DNA of 64,000 bases from WLMZ01 sp038227995 (lineage in GTDB: Bacteria > Actinomycetota > Acidimicrobiia > Acidimicrobiales > Ilumatobacteraceae). This document shows positions 54,511-63,041 of the stretch, piece by piece. Where the stretch lies: the NCBI GenBank assembly GCA_038227995.1, contig JBBRPP010000030.1, forward strand, positions 6,130-70,129. The letters are read 5' to 3'. Position 1 is the stretch's first letter. Every line of letters begins with the position of its first letter. The translations under genes and the position numbers were made by a program. The notes below the pieces were generated by a model, which worked only from the letters and a program-made list of their open reading frames with translations, did not search any database and was not told where the DNA came from.

Positions 54511-55084
54511 CGCCAACTCCTGACGGGACGATTTCGGTGCGCACACGGATCAGCGCGGCCCGCAACCGCGTCTTGGCCGTGCCGAGCGGGATGTTCTCCA
54601 TCTCCGCGATCTCGGCGGCGGTGTGCCCGCCCAGCGATGCAAACATCAGCGCTCGTTGTTGTTCTTCGGGAAGGTTCGAGATCGCCGAGCGCAGCTGCTG
54701 CACGTCGACTCGATCGAGCGCGGCGTCCTCGACGCTGCCGGTCGTCGGCGGCTGCATCAACGCCAGGTCGAACGGATCGATGGGGGTGCTCCGCGTCGTG
54801 CGGAACACATCGATGCAGAGGCGGCGAGTGATGGTGAGCAGCCAGACCTTCACCGACGCGCGCCGGGCGTCGTAGTTGCCGGCGTGACGCCAGACGCGCT
54901 CGAAGGTCTGCTGTGAGAGGTCCTCCGCCAACCGCGAGTCGCGGCACATCGTGAAAGCAAGGCCGTAGACAGCTCGTTGATGCCGGCGCACGAACACCGC
55001 GGCGGCGCGTTGATCGCCCAATGCCATCGCGGCCAGCAGTGCGCCGTCGTCGAGGCGGTCGGCATGGGATGTCCACATCACCAT
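54503..55084 (-). CDS. ECF sigma factor (SigK-like) controlled by the RskA-type anti-sigma
   Basis: About 193 residues. Region 2 contains AAVFVRRHQRAVYGLAFTMC, LAEDLSQQTFERVWRHAGNYD and VKVWLLTITRRLCIDVFR; region 4 contains ISNLPEEQQRALMFASLGGHTAAEIAEMENIPLGTAKTRLRAAL. ATG at 55084 or 55078 is the likely start, since the longer reading to GTG 55144 adds no conserved sequence. It overlaps the anti-sigma gene. The divergent lipoprotein at 55209 may be a target of this sigma factor, which fits the shared intergenic region. Confidence 0.92.
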   Translation of the reverse strand: MVMWTSHADRLDDGALLAAMALGDQRAAAVFVRRHQRAVYGLAFTMCRDSRLAEDLSQQTFERVWRHAGNYDARRASVKVWLLTITRRLCIDVFRTTRSTPIDPFDLALMQPPTTGSVEDAALDRVDVQQLRSAISNLPEEQQRALMFASLGGHTAAEIAEMENIPLGTAKTRLRAALIRVRTEIVPSGVGDV

Positions 55085-55164
55085 GCCGACATCACCCACG
55101 TCGACGTCCCGTGTTTGCGCGCCTGGACCATCACGTACGGACACTACGACCGAGCGACGATCTT

Positions 55165-55179
55165 GGATTGCGGCAATCC
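55165..55179. promoter_or_regulatory. Palindrome between ECF sigma gene and lipoprotein gene
   Basis: GGATTGCGGCAATCC has 6-bp arms with a 3-base centre and is followed by ATTTTC. It may be an operator or an attenuator hairpin before the lipoprotein start 29 bases on. Confidence 0.4.
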
Positions 55180-55208
55180 ATTTTCATCCGGACCCCGTAG
55201 GTGACGCC

Positions 55209-55826
55209 ATGAAGAAACTCATCATTGCAGTCACCGTCGGTCTCACGTTGGCGAGCTGCGGCTCGTCCTCGAAGTCCGCCACCCCGACCACCGCCGCACC
55301 CGCAGCCACCACCGCCACGACGGCGGCACCGGCTGTGACGTCGGCTCCGACCGTTGCGCCGACGGCAGCAACGACCGCTCCGACTCAGGCGACGACGGCC
55401 CCGACCGAGGCATCCGCGACGACCACCACACCCGCTGCAGGTTCGATCGCGGCCGGCGATTCTGTCGGTGTGAAGTTCGCCGACACCGCACTCGGCAAGA
55501 TCATCGTCGAGTCCGATGGCACCACTCTCTACATGTTCACCAAGGACACCAAGGGCGTCAGCAACTGCAGCGGTGGATGCGCCTCGGCCTGGCCGCCGCT
55601 GGTCGGCACGCCGGCTCTCGGCGACGGCGTCGGCGCTGAAGACGTGAGTTCCATCACCCGAGCAGACGGCACCAAGCAGGTGACGTTCTACGGCTTCCCG
55701 CTCTACACGTTCAAGGGTGATGCGAAGCCCGGCGACACCAACGGTCAGGGCGAGGGCGGCGTGTGGTACGTCGTCGATTCGTCGGGCATCCCGGTGCAGA
55801 CGGCTGCACCGACGACGGCCCCCTGA
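55209..55826 (+). CDS. COG4315-type secreted-repeat lipoprotein
   Basis: A 205-residue lipoprotein: signal peptide with lipobox LTLASC, a Thr/Ala/Pro-rich linker of about 60 residues, then a domain of the secreted-repeat family (PF03640-like) with TTLYMFTKDTKGVSNCSGGCASAWPPL and FYGFPLYTFKGDAKPGDTNGQG. The YMFTKD and CxGxCA motifs are diagnostic. Function unknown; some members bind redox metals. Divergent from the ECF sigma operon. Confidence 0.9.
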   Translation: MKKLIIAVTVGLTLASCGSSSKSATPTTAAPAATTATTAAPAVTSAPTVAPTAATTAPTQATTAPTEASATTTTPAAGSIAAGDSVGVKFADTALGKIIVESDGTTLYMFTKDTKGVSNCSGGCASAWPPLVGTPALGDGVGAEDVSSITRADGTKQVTFYGFPLYTFKGDAKPGDTNGQGEGGVWYVVDSSGIPVQTAAPTTAP

Positions 55827-55839
55827 GACCCGAACGGTC

Positions 55840-55874
55840 GGCCTCGTCCATCCGAGTCACGGTTGGACGAGGCC
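55840..55874. terminator. Bidirectional terminator-like hairpin
   Basis: GGCCTCGTCCA (55840-55850) pairs perfectly with TGGACGAGGCC (55864-55874) across a 13-base loop, exactly between two convergent genes. No long T-run follows. Confidence 0.7.
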
Positions 55875-55886
55875 TCGTCAACGGCT

Positions 55887-56447
55887 TCAGGCAGCCGCGT
55901 CCGCAACGTCGATCGAAGCAACGAACGCCGCGACGAGCGCAGCCAACTGATCGCGTGCATCAGCCGCGAGTTCGCCAGACCCGTCGAGCTGTGTCGCGAT
56001 GTCACCGATCGCCACCGGCTCGCCGACGATGGTCGCGCCGAGGAAACCCAGTGTCATGCGCGTCCACGTCACCGCATTGATCGCGCCCTTCGGCGATGGT
56101 GACGAGCCGATGACGGCGACGGGCTTCCCGATCAAGCTGTGCGCTTGGAACGGTCGTGTCAGCCAGTCGAACGCGTTCTTCAGGCCACCGGGGAGCGTGC
56201 CGTTGTACTCGGGGGTCGTGACGATCAACCCCGCCGATGATGCGACGCGCTGTCGCACGATGCGGATGGCTTCGGTCTCGCCGTCACCGTCGAGATCGGC
56301 GTCGTAGTGCGGCAGTGCACGCACGAGATCGGCGAACTCAGCGGAGCGTCCGTCGGGCAGAAGTGACTCGGCGATGTGCAGCACGCGGGTGCTGTAGGCG
56401 CCGGCGCGCAGACTGCCGGGGACGAGGAGGATGGGACGGTCGGTCAT
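55887..56447 (-). CDS. NADPH-dependent FMN reductase
   Basis: A 186-residue flavodoxin-like reductase. It has PGSLRAGAYSTRVL as the FMN phosphate loop, TPEYNGTLPGGLKNAFDWLTRP with the family's conserved PEYN, and IGSSPSPKGA. It supplies reduced FMN. It starts 3 bases after the stop of the DszA-like monooxygenase, so it is the likely flavin partner of the two LLM enzymes in this operon. Confidence 0.9.
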   Translation of the reverse strand: MTDRPILLVPGSLRAGAYSTRVLHIAESLLPDGRSAEFADLVRALPHYDADLDGDGETEAIRIVRQRVASSAGLIVTTPEYNGTLPGGLKNAFDWLTRPFQAHSLIGKPVAVIGSSPSPKGAINAVTWTRMTLGFLGATIVGEPVAIGDIATQLDGSGELAADARDQLAALVAAFVASIDVADAAA

Positions 56448-56450
56448 TGT

Positions 56451-57839
56451 TCATGCACTCGTTCTGATGAGGTGGGGGGAGGGTTGGCCGGTGGGAGCGC
56501 TGGCGGGCATCGGCAGGCCGAGATGATCACGAAGTGTGGTGCCCTCGTATTCGCTGCGGAACACGCCACGCTCTTGCAGCAGCGGCACGACCTGATCGAC
56601 GAAGTCGTCGAGCCCGTGCGGCGTGATGTGCGGAACGAGGATGTAGCCGTCGGCCGCGTCGCCTTGGACGTAGTCGTTCATCCGCTCGGCGACCTGTGTC
56701 GGTGTCCCGACGAAGGCTGTACGAGTCGTCACCTCGATGATCAGCTGGCGGATGGTGAGGTTCTTCGCTTTCGCGATCTGACGCCACTTCGTGACGACCG
56801 CCATGGGATCCTTCTCGTGCCGGACGCGACCTCTGGTGATCGAATCCGCACCCTCGATCGAGGGTTCGACATCGGGCAGTGGTCCGTCGGGGTCGTACGC
56901 CGATAGGTCGCGGCCCCACACCTGCTCGAGGAAGGCGATCGCACCCTGCGGGCTGACCTGACCGAGGCGTATGTGCTCGACCTTCTCCCGGGCCTCGGCC
57001 TCGGTGTCGCCGATGACGACCGTCGTCGCCGGGATGATCTTCAGGTCGTCGCGCTGACGTCCGTACTTCTCCAGCCGCCGCTTGACGTCGGCGAAGTACG
57101 CCTGCCCGTCCTGCAGGCCGGAGTGACGGCTGAAGATCACATCCGCGTACTGCGCGCCGAGCTCGCGTCCCTCGTCGGAATCGCCCGCCTGAATCTTGAC
57201 CGGATGGCCCTGCGGGCTGCGCGGCACGCCGAACGTGCCCTCGATCGAGAACTGCGGGCCGCGGTGTTCGAACCGCCCGATCGCTTCGGGGCTGGCGAAC
57301 ACACCGGATTCCTTGTCGGCGACGATCGCGCCATCGGCCCACGTGTCCCACAGCTCGCCGGCGGTGCGGATGAACTCGGCCGCCCGGTCGTAACGGTCGC
57401 CGTACGGCAGGAACCCACCGCGGCGGAAGTTCTCGCCGGTGAACGCGTCCGGTGACGTCACCGCGTTCCACGCCGCGCGGCCATCGCTGAGATGGTCGAG
57501 CGTCGCGAACTGGCGGGCGAGTTCGTACGGCTCGTTGAACGTCGTGTTCAACGTCGCCGCCAGGCCGAGACGATCGGTGACCGCGGCGAGGGCAGCGAGC
57601 ACCGTCAGCGAATCCGGACGACCGACCACGTCGAGGTCGAAGATCTGGCCGCGGTGCTCGCGCAGCCGCAGCCCTTCGGCCAGGAAGAAGAAGTCGAACT
57701 TGCCGCGCTCGGCGGTACGGGCGAGGTGCACGAACGAGGCGAAGTCGATCTGGCTACCGGACTCGGGATCGCTCCAGACGGTCGTGTTGTTCACTCCCGG
57801 GAAGTGAGCGGCGAGATGGATCTGCTTGAGCGTGGGCAT
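56451..57839 (-). CDS. NtaA/SnaA/DszA-family FMN-dependent monooxygenase
   Basis: A 462-residue two-component LLM monooxygenase. Diagnostic parts are FDFFFLAEGLRL, LGLAATLNTTFNEPYELARQFATLDHLSDGRAAWNAVTSPD, FRRGGFLPYGDRYDRAAEFI and SPQGHPVKIQAGDSDEGRELGAQYADVIF. Family members oxidise C-N or C-S bonds of substrates such as nitrilotriacetate or sulfones with FMNH2 from a reductase, here probably the adjacent gene. ATG 57839 follows GAGG. The extra C-terminal ~60 residues (VGTPTQVAERMNDYVQGDAADGY) are normal for the family. Confidence 0.92.
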   Translation of the reverse strand: MPTLKQIHLAAHFPGVNNTTVWSDPESGSQIDFASFVHLARTAERGKFDFFFLAEGLRLREHRGQIFDLDVVGRPDSLTVLAALAAVTDRLGLAATLNTTFNEPYELARQFATLDHLSDGRAAWNAVTSPDAFTGENFRRGGFLPYGDRYDRAAEFIRTAGELWDTWADGAIVADKESGVFASPEAIGRFEHRGPQFSIEGTFGVPRSPQGHPVKIQAGDSDEGRELGAQYADVIFSRHSGLQDGQAYFADVKRRLEKYGRQRDDLKIIPATTVVIGDTEAEAREKVEHIRLGQVSPQGAIAFLEQVWGRDLSAYDPDGPLPDVEPSIEGADSITRGRVRHEKDPMAVVTKWRQIAKAKNLTIRQLIIEVTTRTAFVGTPTQVAERMNDYVQGDAADGYILVPHITPHGLDDFVDQVVPLLQERGVFRSEYEGTTLRDHLGLPMPASAPTGQPSPHLIRTSA

Positions 57840-57849
57840 GGGTCGTCCT

Positions 57850-59001
57850 CTAGGAGACTGCATAGCGGCTGGCGGGGCGAGCGAGGCCGAAATGGTCTCG
57901 GAGAGTCGTACCGGGTGACGGTGCCGTCAGCGACCCGCGACGGATCAGGTCGGGTACCAGACCGTCGACGATGTGGGCGAGGTCGGTGGGCAACACGGCC
58001 GGACGCAGCACGAAACCGTCGGCAGCGCCCGCCGACACCCACTCATCGAGGATGTCGGCAAGCCCCGCCGCAGCGCCCGTGTACGACAGCCGTGCACTCG
58101 CGGCGCGCTGCGCTCGCCCATCGAGGCGAGCACGAGTCGACGCCGCGTCGGCGTCGGTCGACCGGAGCAGCACATCGACATCGACCAGCACCGCCAGATC
58201 GCCGTCGGGCCTTCCGTGGCCACGAGCGGCGTCGAGCAACTCACGACGCAACGCTGCGGCCGCGTCGACCGTCGACGCCGAGACGAGCGCGATGTCGGCA
58301 CGTTCGGCAGCGATGGAGATCGAGGCTGCGTCGCCGACCGTCTCGACGTCGACGACCACCAGCGGCTGCCCCTGCGGGGATCGGGGCGTGATCGACGGGC
58401 CGCGCACGTTGAAGTTCTTGCCTTCGAAATCGACGTAATGCAGCTTGTCGCGATCGATGAAACGTCCCGTCGGGCGATCGCGGATCTCGGCCCCGTCCTC
58501 CCAGCTGTCCCACAGCCGACGGACGACGTCGATGAACTCGTCGGCCTCGGCCAGCAGTTCGTCGACAGGGGCTGCCAACTTGCGCCCGAACAGCGCTGCG
58601 TCGGCGGACGACGTCGACACGGCGACATGCCAGCCGGCGCGGCCGGCGCTGACGAAGTCGAGTGTCGCCAGTTTGGTCGCGACGTGGAACGGCTCGGTGT
58701 GCGTCGTCGTCACCGTCGGGATCAAGCCGATGGTGGTCGTGACCGGAGCGACGCGCGCGAGGATCTCGAGCGCGTCGAGACGACCACGAACTCGATCGGC
58801 GCCACCGTCTTGAACACCGAACGCGTCTTCGACGAGCACGAAGTCGAGACCACCGGCTTCGGCGCGCTGCACCAGATCGACGAAGTAGCCGGCGGAGAAG
58901 AGCGCTGCCGGGTCGGCATCCGCCTCGCGCCAGGCGGCGGGATGGAAACCAGCGCCGTCGAGTGCGATGCCGACATGAAACCGACGGGTGGGAGTCGTCA
59001 T
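57850..59001 (-). CDS. LLM-class FMN-dependent monooxygenase
   Basis: A 383-residue relative of the preceding enzyme, shorter at the C-terminus. It has GLDFVLVEDAFG, TIGLIPTVTTTHTEPFHVATKLATLDFVSAGRAGWHVAVS, and SPQGQPLVVVDVE in place of the substrate-sulfur motif. ATG 59001 overlaps the upstream FAD-protein stop (ATGA). Having two LLM enzymes of this type side by side suggests a heteromer or consecutive oxidations. The substrate is unknown. Confidence 0.9.
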   Translation of the reverse strand: MTTPTRRFHVGIALDGAGFHPAAWREADADPAALFSAGYFVDLVQRAEAGGLDFVLVEDAFGVQDGGADRVRGRLDALEILARVAPVTTTIGLIPTVTTTHTEPFHVATKLATLDFVSAGRAGWHVAVSTSSADAALFGRKLAAPVDELLAEADEFIDVVRRLWDSWEDGAEIRDRPTGRFIDRDKLHYVDFEGKNFNVRGPSITPRSPQGQPLVVVDVETVGDAASISIAAERADIALVSASTVDAAAALRRELLDAARGHGRPDGDLAVLVDVDVLLRSTDADAASTRARLDGRAQRAASARLSYTGAAAGLADILDEWVSAGAADGFVLRPAVLPTDLAHIVDGLVPDLIRRGSLTAPSPGTTLRDHFGLARPASRYAVS

Positions 59002-60989
59002 CGTTGCCAACCTATCTGGATCGACGCGGCCGGGGCTCGGCCACGATCGGCGCGTTGTTCGGCGAGTTCGGCGAGCAGACCGAGAAGGTCGCGCGCCACG
59101 AAGTCGTTCTGCCGGAATGCCGGTGCGTTGGTCCGCGGGCGGGCGAAGGCGCCGGCCGCGGGCCGGCTGGTGTTCGTGCCGAGCGCTCGACGGCGCGGGT
59201 TGGCGGCGCCGTCACGGTCGACGACGACCATGTCGTTCGGGGTGACGACGAGGCGGCCGGGGTTGAAGCATGCGCCGTCGCGAGGATCGACGAGAACTTC
59301 CTCGCTCACCTCGCCGCGCGCGAACAGGGTCGCGACCAACGGGTCGGCCGAGCGGCTGACCGACGGTCGCGCGTTGCGCGCCTCGATCAGGCCGGACGCC
59401 TCGGTGATGTGATCGGTCGCGGACCCACCGGCTCGGAATCGGCCGGACGCCTCATCTGCTTGCACCCACAGGTCGGGTCCGAGGAAGTGCACGATGCCCG
59501 CACGTGACAGCGCGAGCAACTGCTGGAGACGCGGTGCGGGCGGACCGCTGGCGTAGTAGCTGAAAAACCCGAACCACCATCCGTCGACGTCTTCCACCTT
59601 CGAGCGGGCCGTGAACAGGCCGGCCCCGTTGATACGCGCGATCTGTCCGAACGTCTGCAGCAGCGCGTAGAACATGCCGAGATCAGCGCTGAACCGCGGA
59701 TCGTTGCGGCGAACGAGATCGGCTTCGATGTAGCGCCGCATCGCGTCCTCCACGTGGTCGGCCGAGCCGAACCGCGCCCCTGCGAACGGTTCGTCGAGCG
59801 CGCCGAAATCGAGTCGATCGTCGGCGTGAGGAACGGCTGCGGCGATCAGCGCAGTGCAGTCCGCGGAGTCCCATTCGACGTCGGCGTAGCGGGTCGAGAA
59901 GTCGTCGAACGACATCTGCGTCGCATCGGGATGCGCCGTGAACAGCTCGTGGTAATACCACCACCCGATCTCCTTGGCCACCAGCGGCCAGAGATCGATC
60001 CGGAAGTCGAGCGCGTCACCGCGAGCGATGATCTCGTCGACGCGCTTGGACGTGAAGAATCGCAGCCCGCGAGGCAGCGTGCCCTGCAGCCGGTAGCCGA
60101 GCTTGGCGTGATACGGCACCCCGCGGTGCGAACCGACGTGGAACACGGGCTCCCGACCGGACGCCACGTAGTCGAGCGCGCCATCAGGCCTGGCGTCGTA
60201 CCGGCCTCCACGACCCTCGGTCAGCACGACGATCAGATCGATGAACGCCAACCCGAAACCGCGCAGGATCACATCGGTGCCGGGTCGCAACGCAGAGAAA
60301 TCCGCGTCTGCGGTGTGGGCAGGAGCGAGATGGAACAGACCGTGTCGGTCGGCGAACTCGGCCATCGCTGCCTCGCCGGGATCGTGCAGCGCGTCGAGGT
60401 GGCCGAGCGTGAGGATCGCGGCGTCGACATCGATCTGATCACCGTTGCCGAGCACGACGGTCTGGCGCTGGTCGATGCCCTCGACGATGTCGACGGCGGT
60501 CGACGCGTGCACGACGATCGTGACGTTGCGGGGAAGCGCCTCGATGATCTGACGGCGGAAGAACTCGAGGTATTCGCTCTGCACGACCCGCGTCGGGAAG
60601 CTCATCCCGGTCAGGGTGCGGATCTCGTCGGTGAGCGCGGGCGTCGCGAACTCGCGCGCCGGGTCGACCGACCGAGCCCATTCGATCAACGACGGGCCGG
60701 GGCGAATCGGGCCGGCGCATGCGACCGTTCCATCGGTGAACATCGTGACGTCTTCGGCCATCGAGTTCATCCACAGCAAGCTCGACTGCGTCGGCCGCCA
60801 GATGCGACCGGTTCCGATCGGATGCGGGTCGATCAGATGGACGACGACGGGGACATCGACGAGGAACTCGGAGACGTTGGCGGCAAGACGTTCGAGGAAC
60901 GACAACCCGGTCGGGCCCACGCCGATGATCGCGACGCTGACAACGGCGTCGCTGTCAGGCGTATCCTCAGGGCGTGTCTCGTCACTCAC
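58998..60989 (-). CDS. FAD/NAD(P)-binding protein
   Basis: A 663-residue flavoprotein. The FAD-binding GVGPTG lies at residues 23-28 (VAIIGVGPTGLSFLERLAA), followed by DPHPIGTGRIW, a pattern of the PF13454 FAD-NAD(P) family. Further parts are VILRGFGLAFIDLIVVLTEGRGG and a long helical C-terminal region. These proteins often lie in specialised-metabolite clusters. GTG 60989 is chosen because TGGAG precedes it. It is the first gene of the operon with two LLM monooxygenases and the FMN reductase. Confidence 0.9.
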   Translation of the reverse strand: MSDETRPEDTPDSDAVVSVAIIGVGPTGLSFLERLAANVSEFLVDVPVVVHLIDPHPIGTGRIWRPTQSSLLWMNSMAEDVTMFTDGTVACAGPIRPGPSLIEWARSVDPAREFATPALTDEIRTLTGMSFPTRVVQSEYLEFFRRQIIEALPRNVTIVVHASTAVDIVEGIDQRQTVVLGNGDQIDVDAAILTLGHLDALHDPGEAAMAEFADRHGLFHLAPAHTADADFSALRPGTDVILRGFGLAFIDLIVVLTEGRGGRYDARPDGALDYVASGREPVFHVGSHRGVPYHAKLGYRLQGTLPRGLRFFTSKRVDEIIARGDALDFRIDLWPLVAKEIGWWYYHELFTAHPDATQMSFDDFSTRYADVEWDSADCTALIAAAVPHADDRLDFGALDEPFAGARFGSADHVEDAMRRYIEADLVRRNDPRFSADLGMFYALLQTFGQIARINGAGLFTARSKVEDVDGWWFGFFSYYASGPPAPRLQQLLALSRAGIVHFLGPDLWVQADEASGRFRAGGSATDHITEASGLIEARNARPSVSRSADPLVATLFARGEVSEEVLVDPRDGACFNPGRLVVTPNDMVVVDRDGAANPRRRALGTNTSRPAAGAFARPRTNAPAFRQNDFVARDLLGLLAELAEQRADRGRAPAASIQIGWQR

Positions 60990-61160
60990 GATGCTCCAGT
61001 CGAGAAGGTCATTGTTCGACGTATTGTTGACCAATCTAGTCGCCTTTGTCGGGCATGCGTCGGCGGCGGGTGCGAAATCGGAAATCCACGGCATGATCAC
61101 ACGGGGGCCCGGCGCACAACTCGTCGTCGGTCGACCGCCACGGATCGAAAGGACATCGCC
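60990..61160. promoter_or_regulatory. Divergent promoter region of the oxygenase cluster
   Basis: A 171-base gap between divergent starts, A/T-rich at 61005-61035. That part has the near-repeats ATTGTTCGAC and ATTGTTGAC flanked by GGTCA/TGACC, a possible operator. The right half is GC-rich, and GGA sits before the ATG at 61161. Confidence 0.4.
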
Positions 61161-61961
61161 ATGACCATCGCCGACCTGCATGCCATTGCCACCAATGCGA
61201 CCGACACGGACACGACCAACAGGGTGCGTCTCGAGCCAAACCTGCGGCGCGTGCGCGCCTTCGTCGACGGGGTCGCGATCGTGGATTCGACGCACTCCGT
61301 GTATCTGTTCGAGAAGAACCACCTGCCGGTGTACTACTTCCCCATCGCCGATGTGCGCTTCGACCTGATGCAGCCCACCGATCACACCAGCCACTGCCCG
61401 TTCAAGGGTGACGCGACCTACTGGGACATCGTCGTCGGCGATCGCCGCATCGAGAACGCTGTGTGGGGCTATCCGCACCCGATCGATGCCGTGCCCGAAA
61501 TCGCGGGCTACGTCGCGTTCTACTGGGACCGTGTCGACGCCTGGTTCGAAGAGGATGATCAGGTGTACGTGCATGCCCGCGATCCGTACAAGCGGATCGA
61601 TGTCCTGCAGAGCTCGCGCCACGTCGAGGTCCAGATCGACGGTGTGACAGTCGCCGACACACATCGCCCGCGCCTGCTGTTCGAGACGGGTCTTCCCGTG
61701 CGCTACTACATCCCCAAGGTCGACACACGACTCGATCTTCAGCGGCCGTCGGCCACCGTGTCGTCGTGCCCTTACAAGGGCACCGCGTCGTACTACTCGG
61801 TGCAGCTTCCCGATCGACTCGCCGAAGACATCGTCTGGTTCTACCCGACACCGATCCCGGAGATCCCCAAGATCGAGAATCACCTGTGCTTCTACAACGA
61901 GCACGTTGACATCATCGTCGACGGCGAGCTACAACCGCGTCCGAAGACCCACTGGTCCTGA
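61161..61961 (+). CDS. Double DUF427 protein
   Basis: A 266-residue protein made of two DUF427 repeats, about residues 25-130 and 145-260. Both carry the motif V-x-D(G)V-x-VADS/T, LLFE/YLFEKN, LPVxYYxPxxDxRxDL, then SxCPxKGxAxY and WxYP/FYPxPxPE. Each repeat ends with I-x-xYxxFYxxxVD. DUF427 proteins are small beta barrels with a conserved Cys-Pro-x-Lys-Gly segment; function unproven. GGA ribosome site before ATG 61161. It is first in the short operon with the Fe(II) oxygenase. Confidence 0.92.
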   Translation: MTIADLHAIATNATDTDTTNRVRLEPNLRRVRAFVDGVAIVDSTHSVYLFEKNHLPVYYFPIADVRFDLMQPTDHTSHCPFKGDATYWDIVVGDRRIENAVWGYPHPIDAVPEIAGYVAFYWDRVDAWFEEDDQVYVHARDPYKRIDVLQSSRHVEVQIDGVTVADTHRPRLLFETGLPVRYYIPKVDTRLDLQRPSATVSSCPYKGTASYYSVQLPDRLAEDIVWFYPTPIPEIPKIENHLCFYNEHVDIIVDGELQPRPKTHWS

Positions 61962-61989
61962 CCCGCCTCGGGTGCCGAACGGAGAAGCG

Positions 61990-62811
61990 TTGACCCTCAG
62001 CTCGCCCAACTCGCTCACCGCGCTGGCCGACATCGTCGACCTCCGTCGCTATCCGATCGACGGCCTCGACGCCCAACTCGGTCGGGCGCTGGTCGACGAT
62101 TGTCGACGACAGCTCGAGCGTGCCGGCGTCTGTCAGCTCGAAGGCTTCCTTCGGCCCGCTGCGGTGGATGCGATGGTGGCCGAGGAAGGGCGCCGACGCG
62201 CTGATGCGTGGGCCACCGACCAACTGCACACCATCTACTTCGAGCCACCCGATCAGACACTGGATGCGTCTCATCCCCGCACGTTCGAAGTGCGGTCGGC
62301 GAAGAAGGCGATCGCGTACGACCTGATCGATGAAGGGTCGCCGATCCGCGTGCTGTACGAGTCGACCGAGATGACTTCGTTCGTGGCGGCCGTTCTCGGC
62401 AAGGAGACGCTGCACCGCAGCGCCGATCCGCTCGACGCGCTGGAGATCGCTGTGTTCGAGGACGACGACGAGCTCGGCTGGCACTTCGACCGCAGCGAGT
62501 ACTCGGTCACCATGATGTTCCAGCAGAGCGACGCGGGCGGCCACTTCGAGTACTTCCCCGCACTGCGTTCGGACAGCGATGCGAACGTGTCGGGCGTGCG
62601 CAGTGCGTTGCACGATGCGGGCACGGCTCCGATTCGGCTGGCCACCAGCCCCGGCACGCTCGCCGTGTTCTGCGGCCGACACGCGCTGCATCGGGTGACC
62701 AAGGTCGAGGGCTCGACGCCGCGGGTCAACGCGGTGTTGACCTACGGCGAGGCACCCGGCATGAAGCTGAACGAACTGACCCAGCGCCTGTTCTACGGCC
62801 GCACCGCCTGA
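61990..62811 (+). CDS. Fe(II)/2-oxoglutarate-dependent oxygenase (HalD/BesD-like)
   Basis: A 273-residue protein with the facial triad His165-Phe-Asp167 in LGWHFDRSEYSVTMMFQ and the distal His at 234 in HALHRVT (His231 is the alternative), plus Arg245 in TPRVNAVLTYGE for 2-oxoglutarate. The order of segments resembles the HalD/BesD amino-acid halogenase/hydroxylase group. The Asp is intact, whereas halogenases have Gly there, so hydroxylation is more likely. TTG 61990 has GGAG upstream; GTG 61972 is possible. It is 28 bases after the DUF427 gene. Confidence 0.88.
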   Translation: MTLSSPNSLTALADIVDLRRYPIDGLDAQLGRALVDDCRRQLERAGVCQLEGFLRPAAVDAMVAEEGRRRADAWATDQLHTIYFEPPDQTLDASHPRTFEVRSAKKAIAYDLIDEGSPIRVLYESTEMTSFVAAVLGKETLHRSADPLDALEIAVFEDDDELGWHFDRSEYSVTMMFQQSDAGGHFEYFPALRSDSDANVSGVRSALHDAGTAPIRLATSPGTLAVFCGRHALHRVTKVEGSTPRVNAVLTYGEAPGMKLNELTQRLFYGRTA

Positions 62812-62823
62812 CACCCCGATCCT

Positions 62824-62900
62824 GCTCCCGTCGCGCTCCCGCTCCTGCACCTGCTCCCGCTCCCGTCGCGCTCGCGGGTCGCGCGACGCGCGATCACCCC
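62824..62900. repeat. GC-rich direct repeat region
   Basis: GCTCCCGTCGCGCTC occurs at 62824-62838 and 62859-62873 in the same orientation, within a run of short CTCCCG units, followed by the palindrome-rich TCGCGCGACGCGCGATC. No gene in 62812-63041. Confidence 0.6.
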
Positions 62901-63041
62901 TGACATCCGTCGGAGCAGTCGCGGTCGCGCACAGGCCGGTCAGTCGATCCGTCGGCCCACCTGGGAGCGATCGGAATTCATTTCGGAAATCTTTGGAATC
63001 GGGTCGAGGACCCCTCAACTGTGTGACACCCATTTGCTTTG

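Noticed and set aside
62812..63041. Small gene or attachment site in the GC-rich gap
   Set aside because: Only simple direct repeats and short palindromes; no start, ribosome site or tRNA end.
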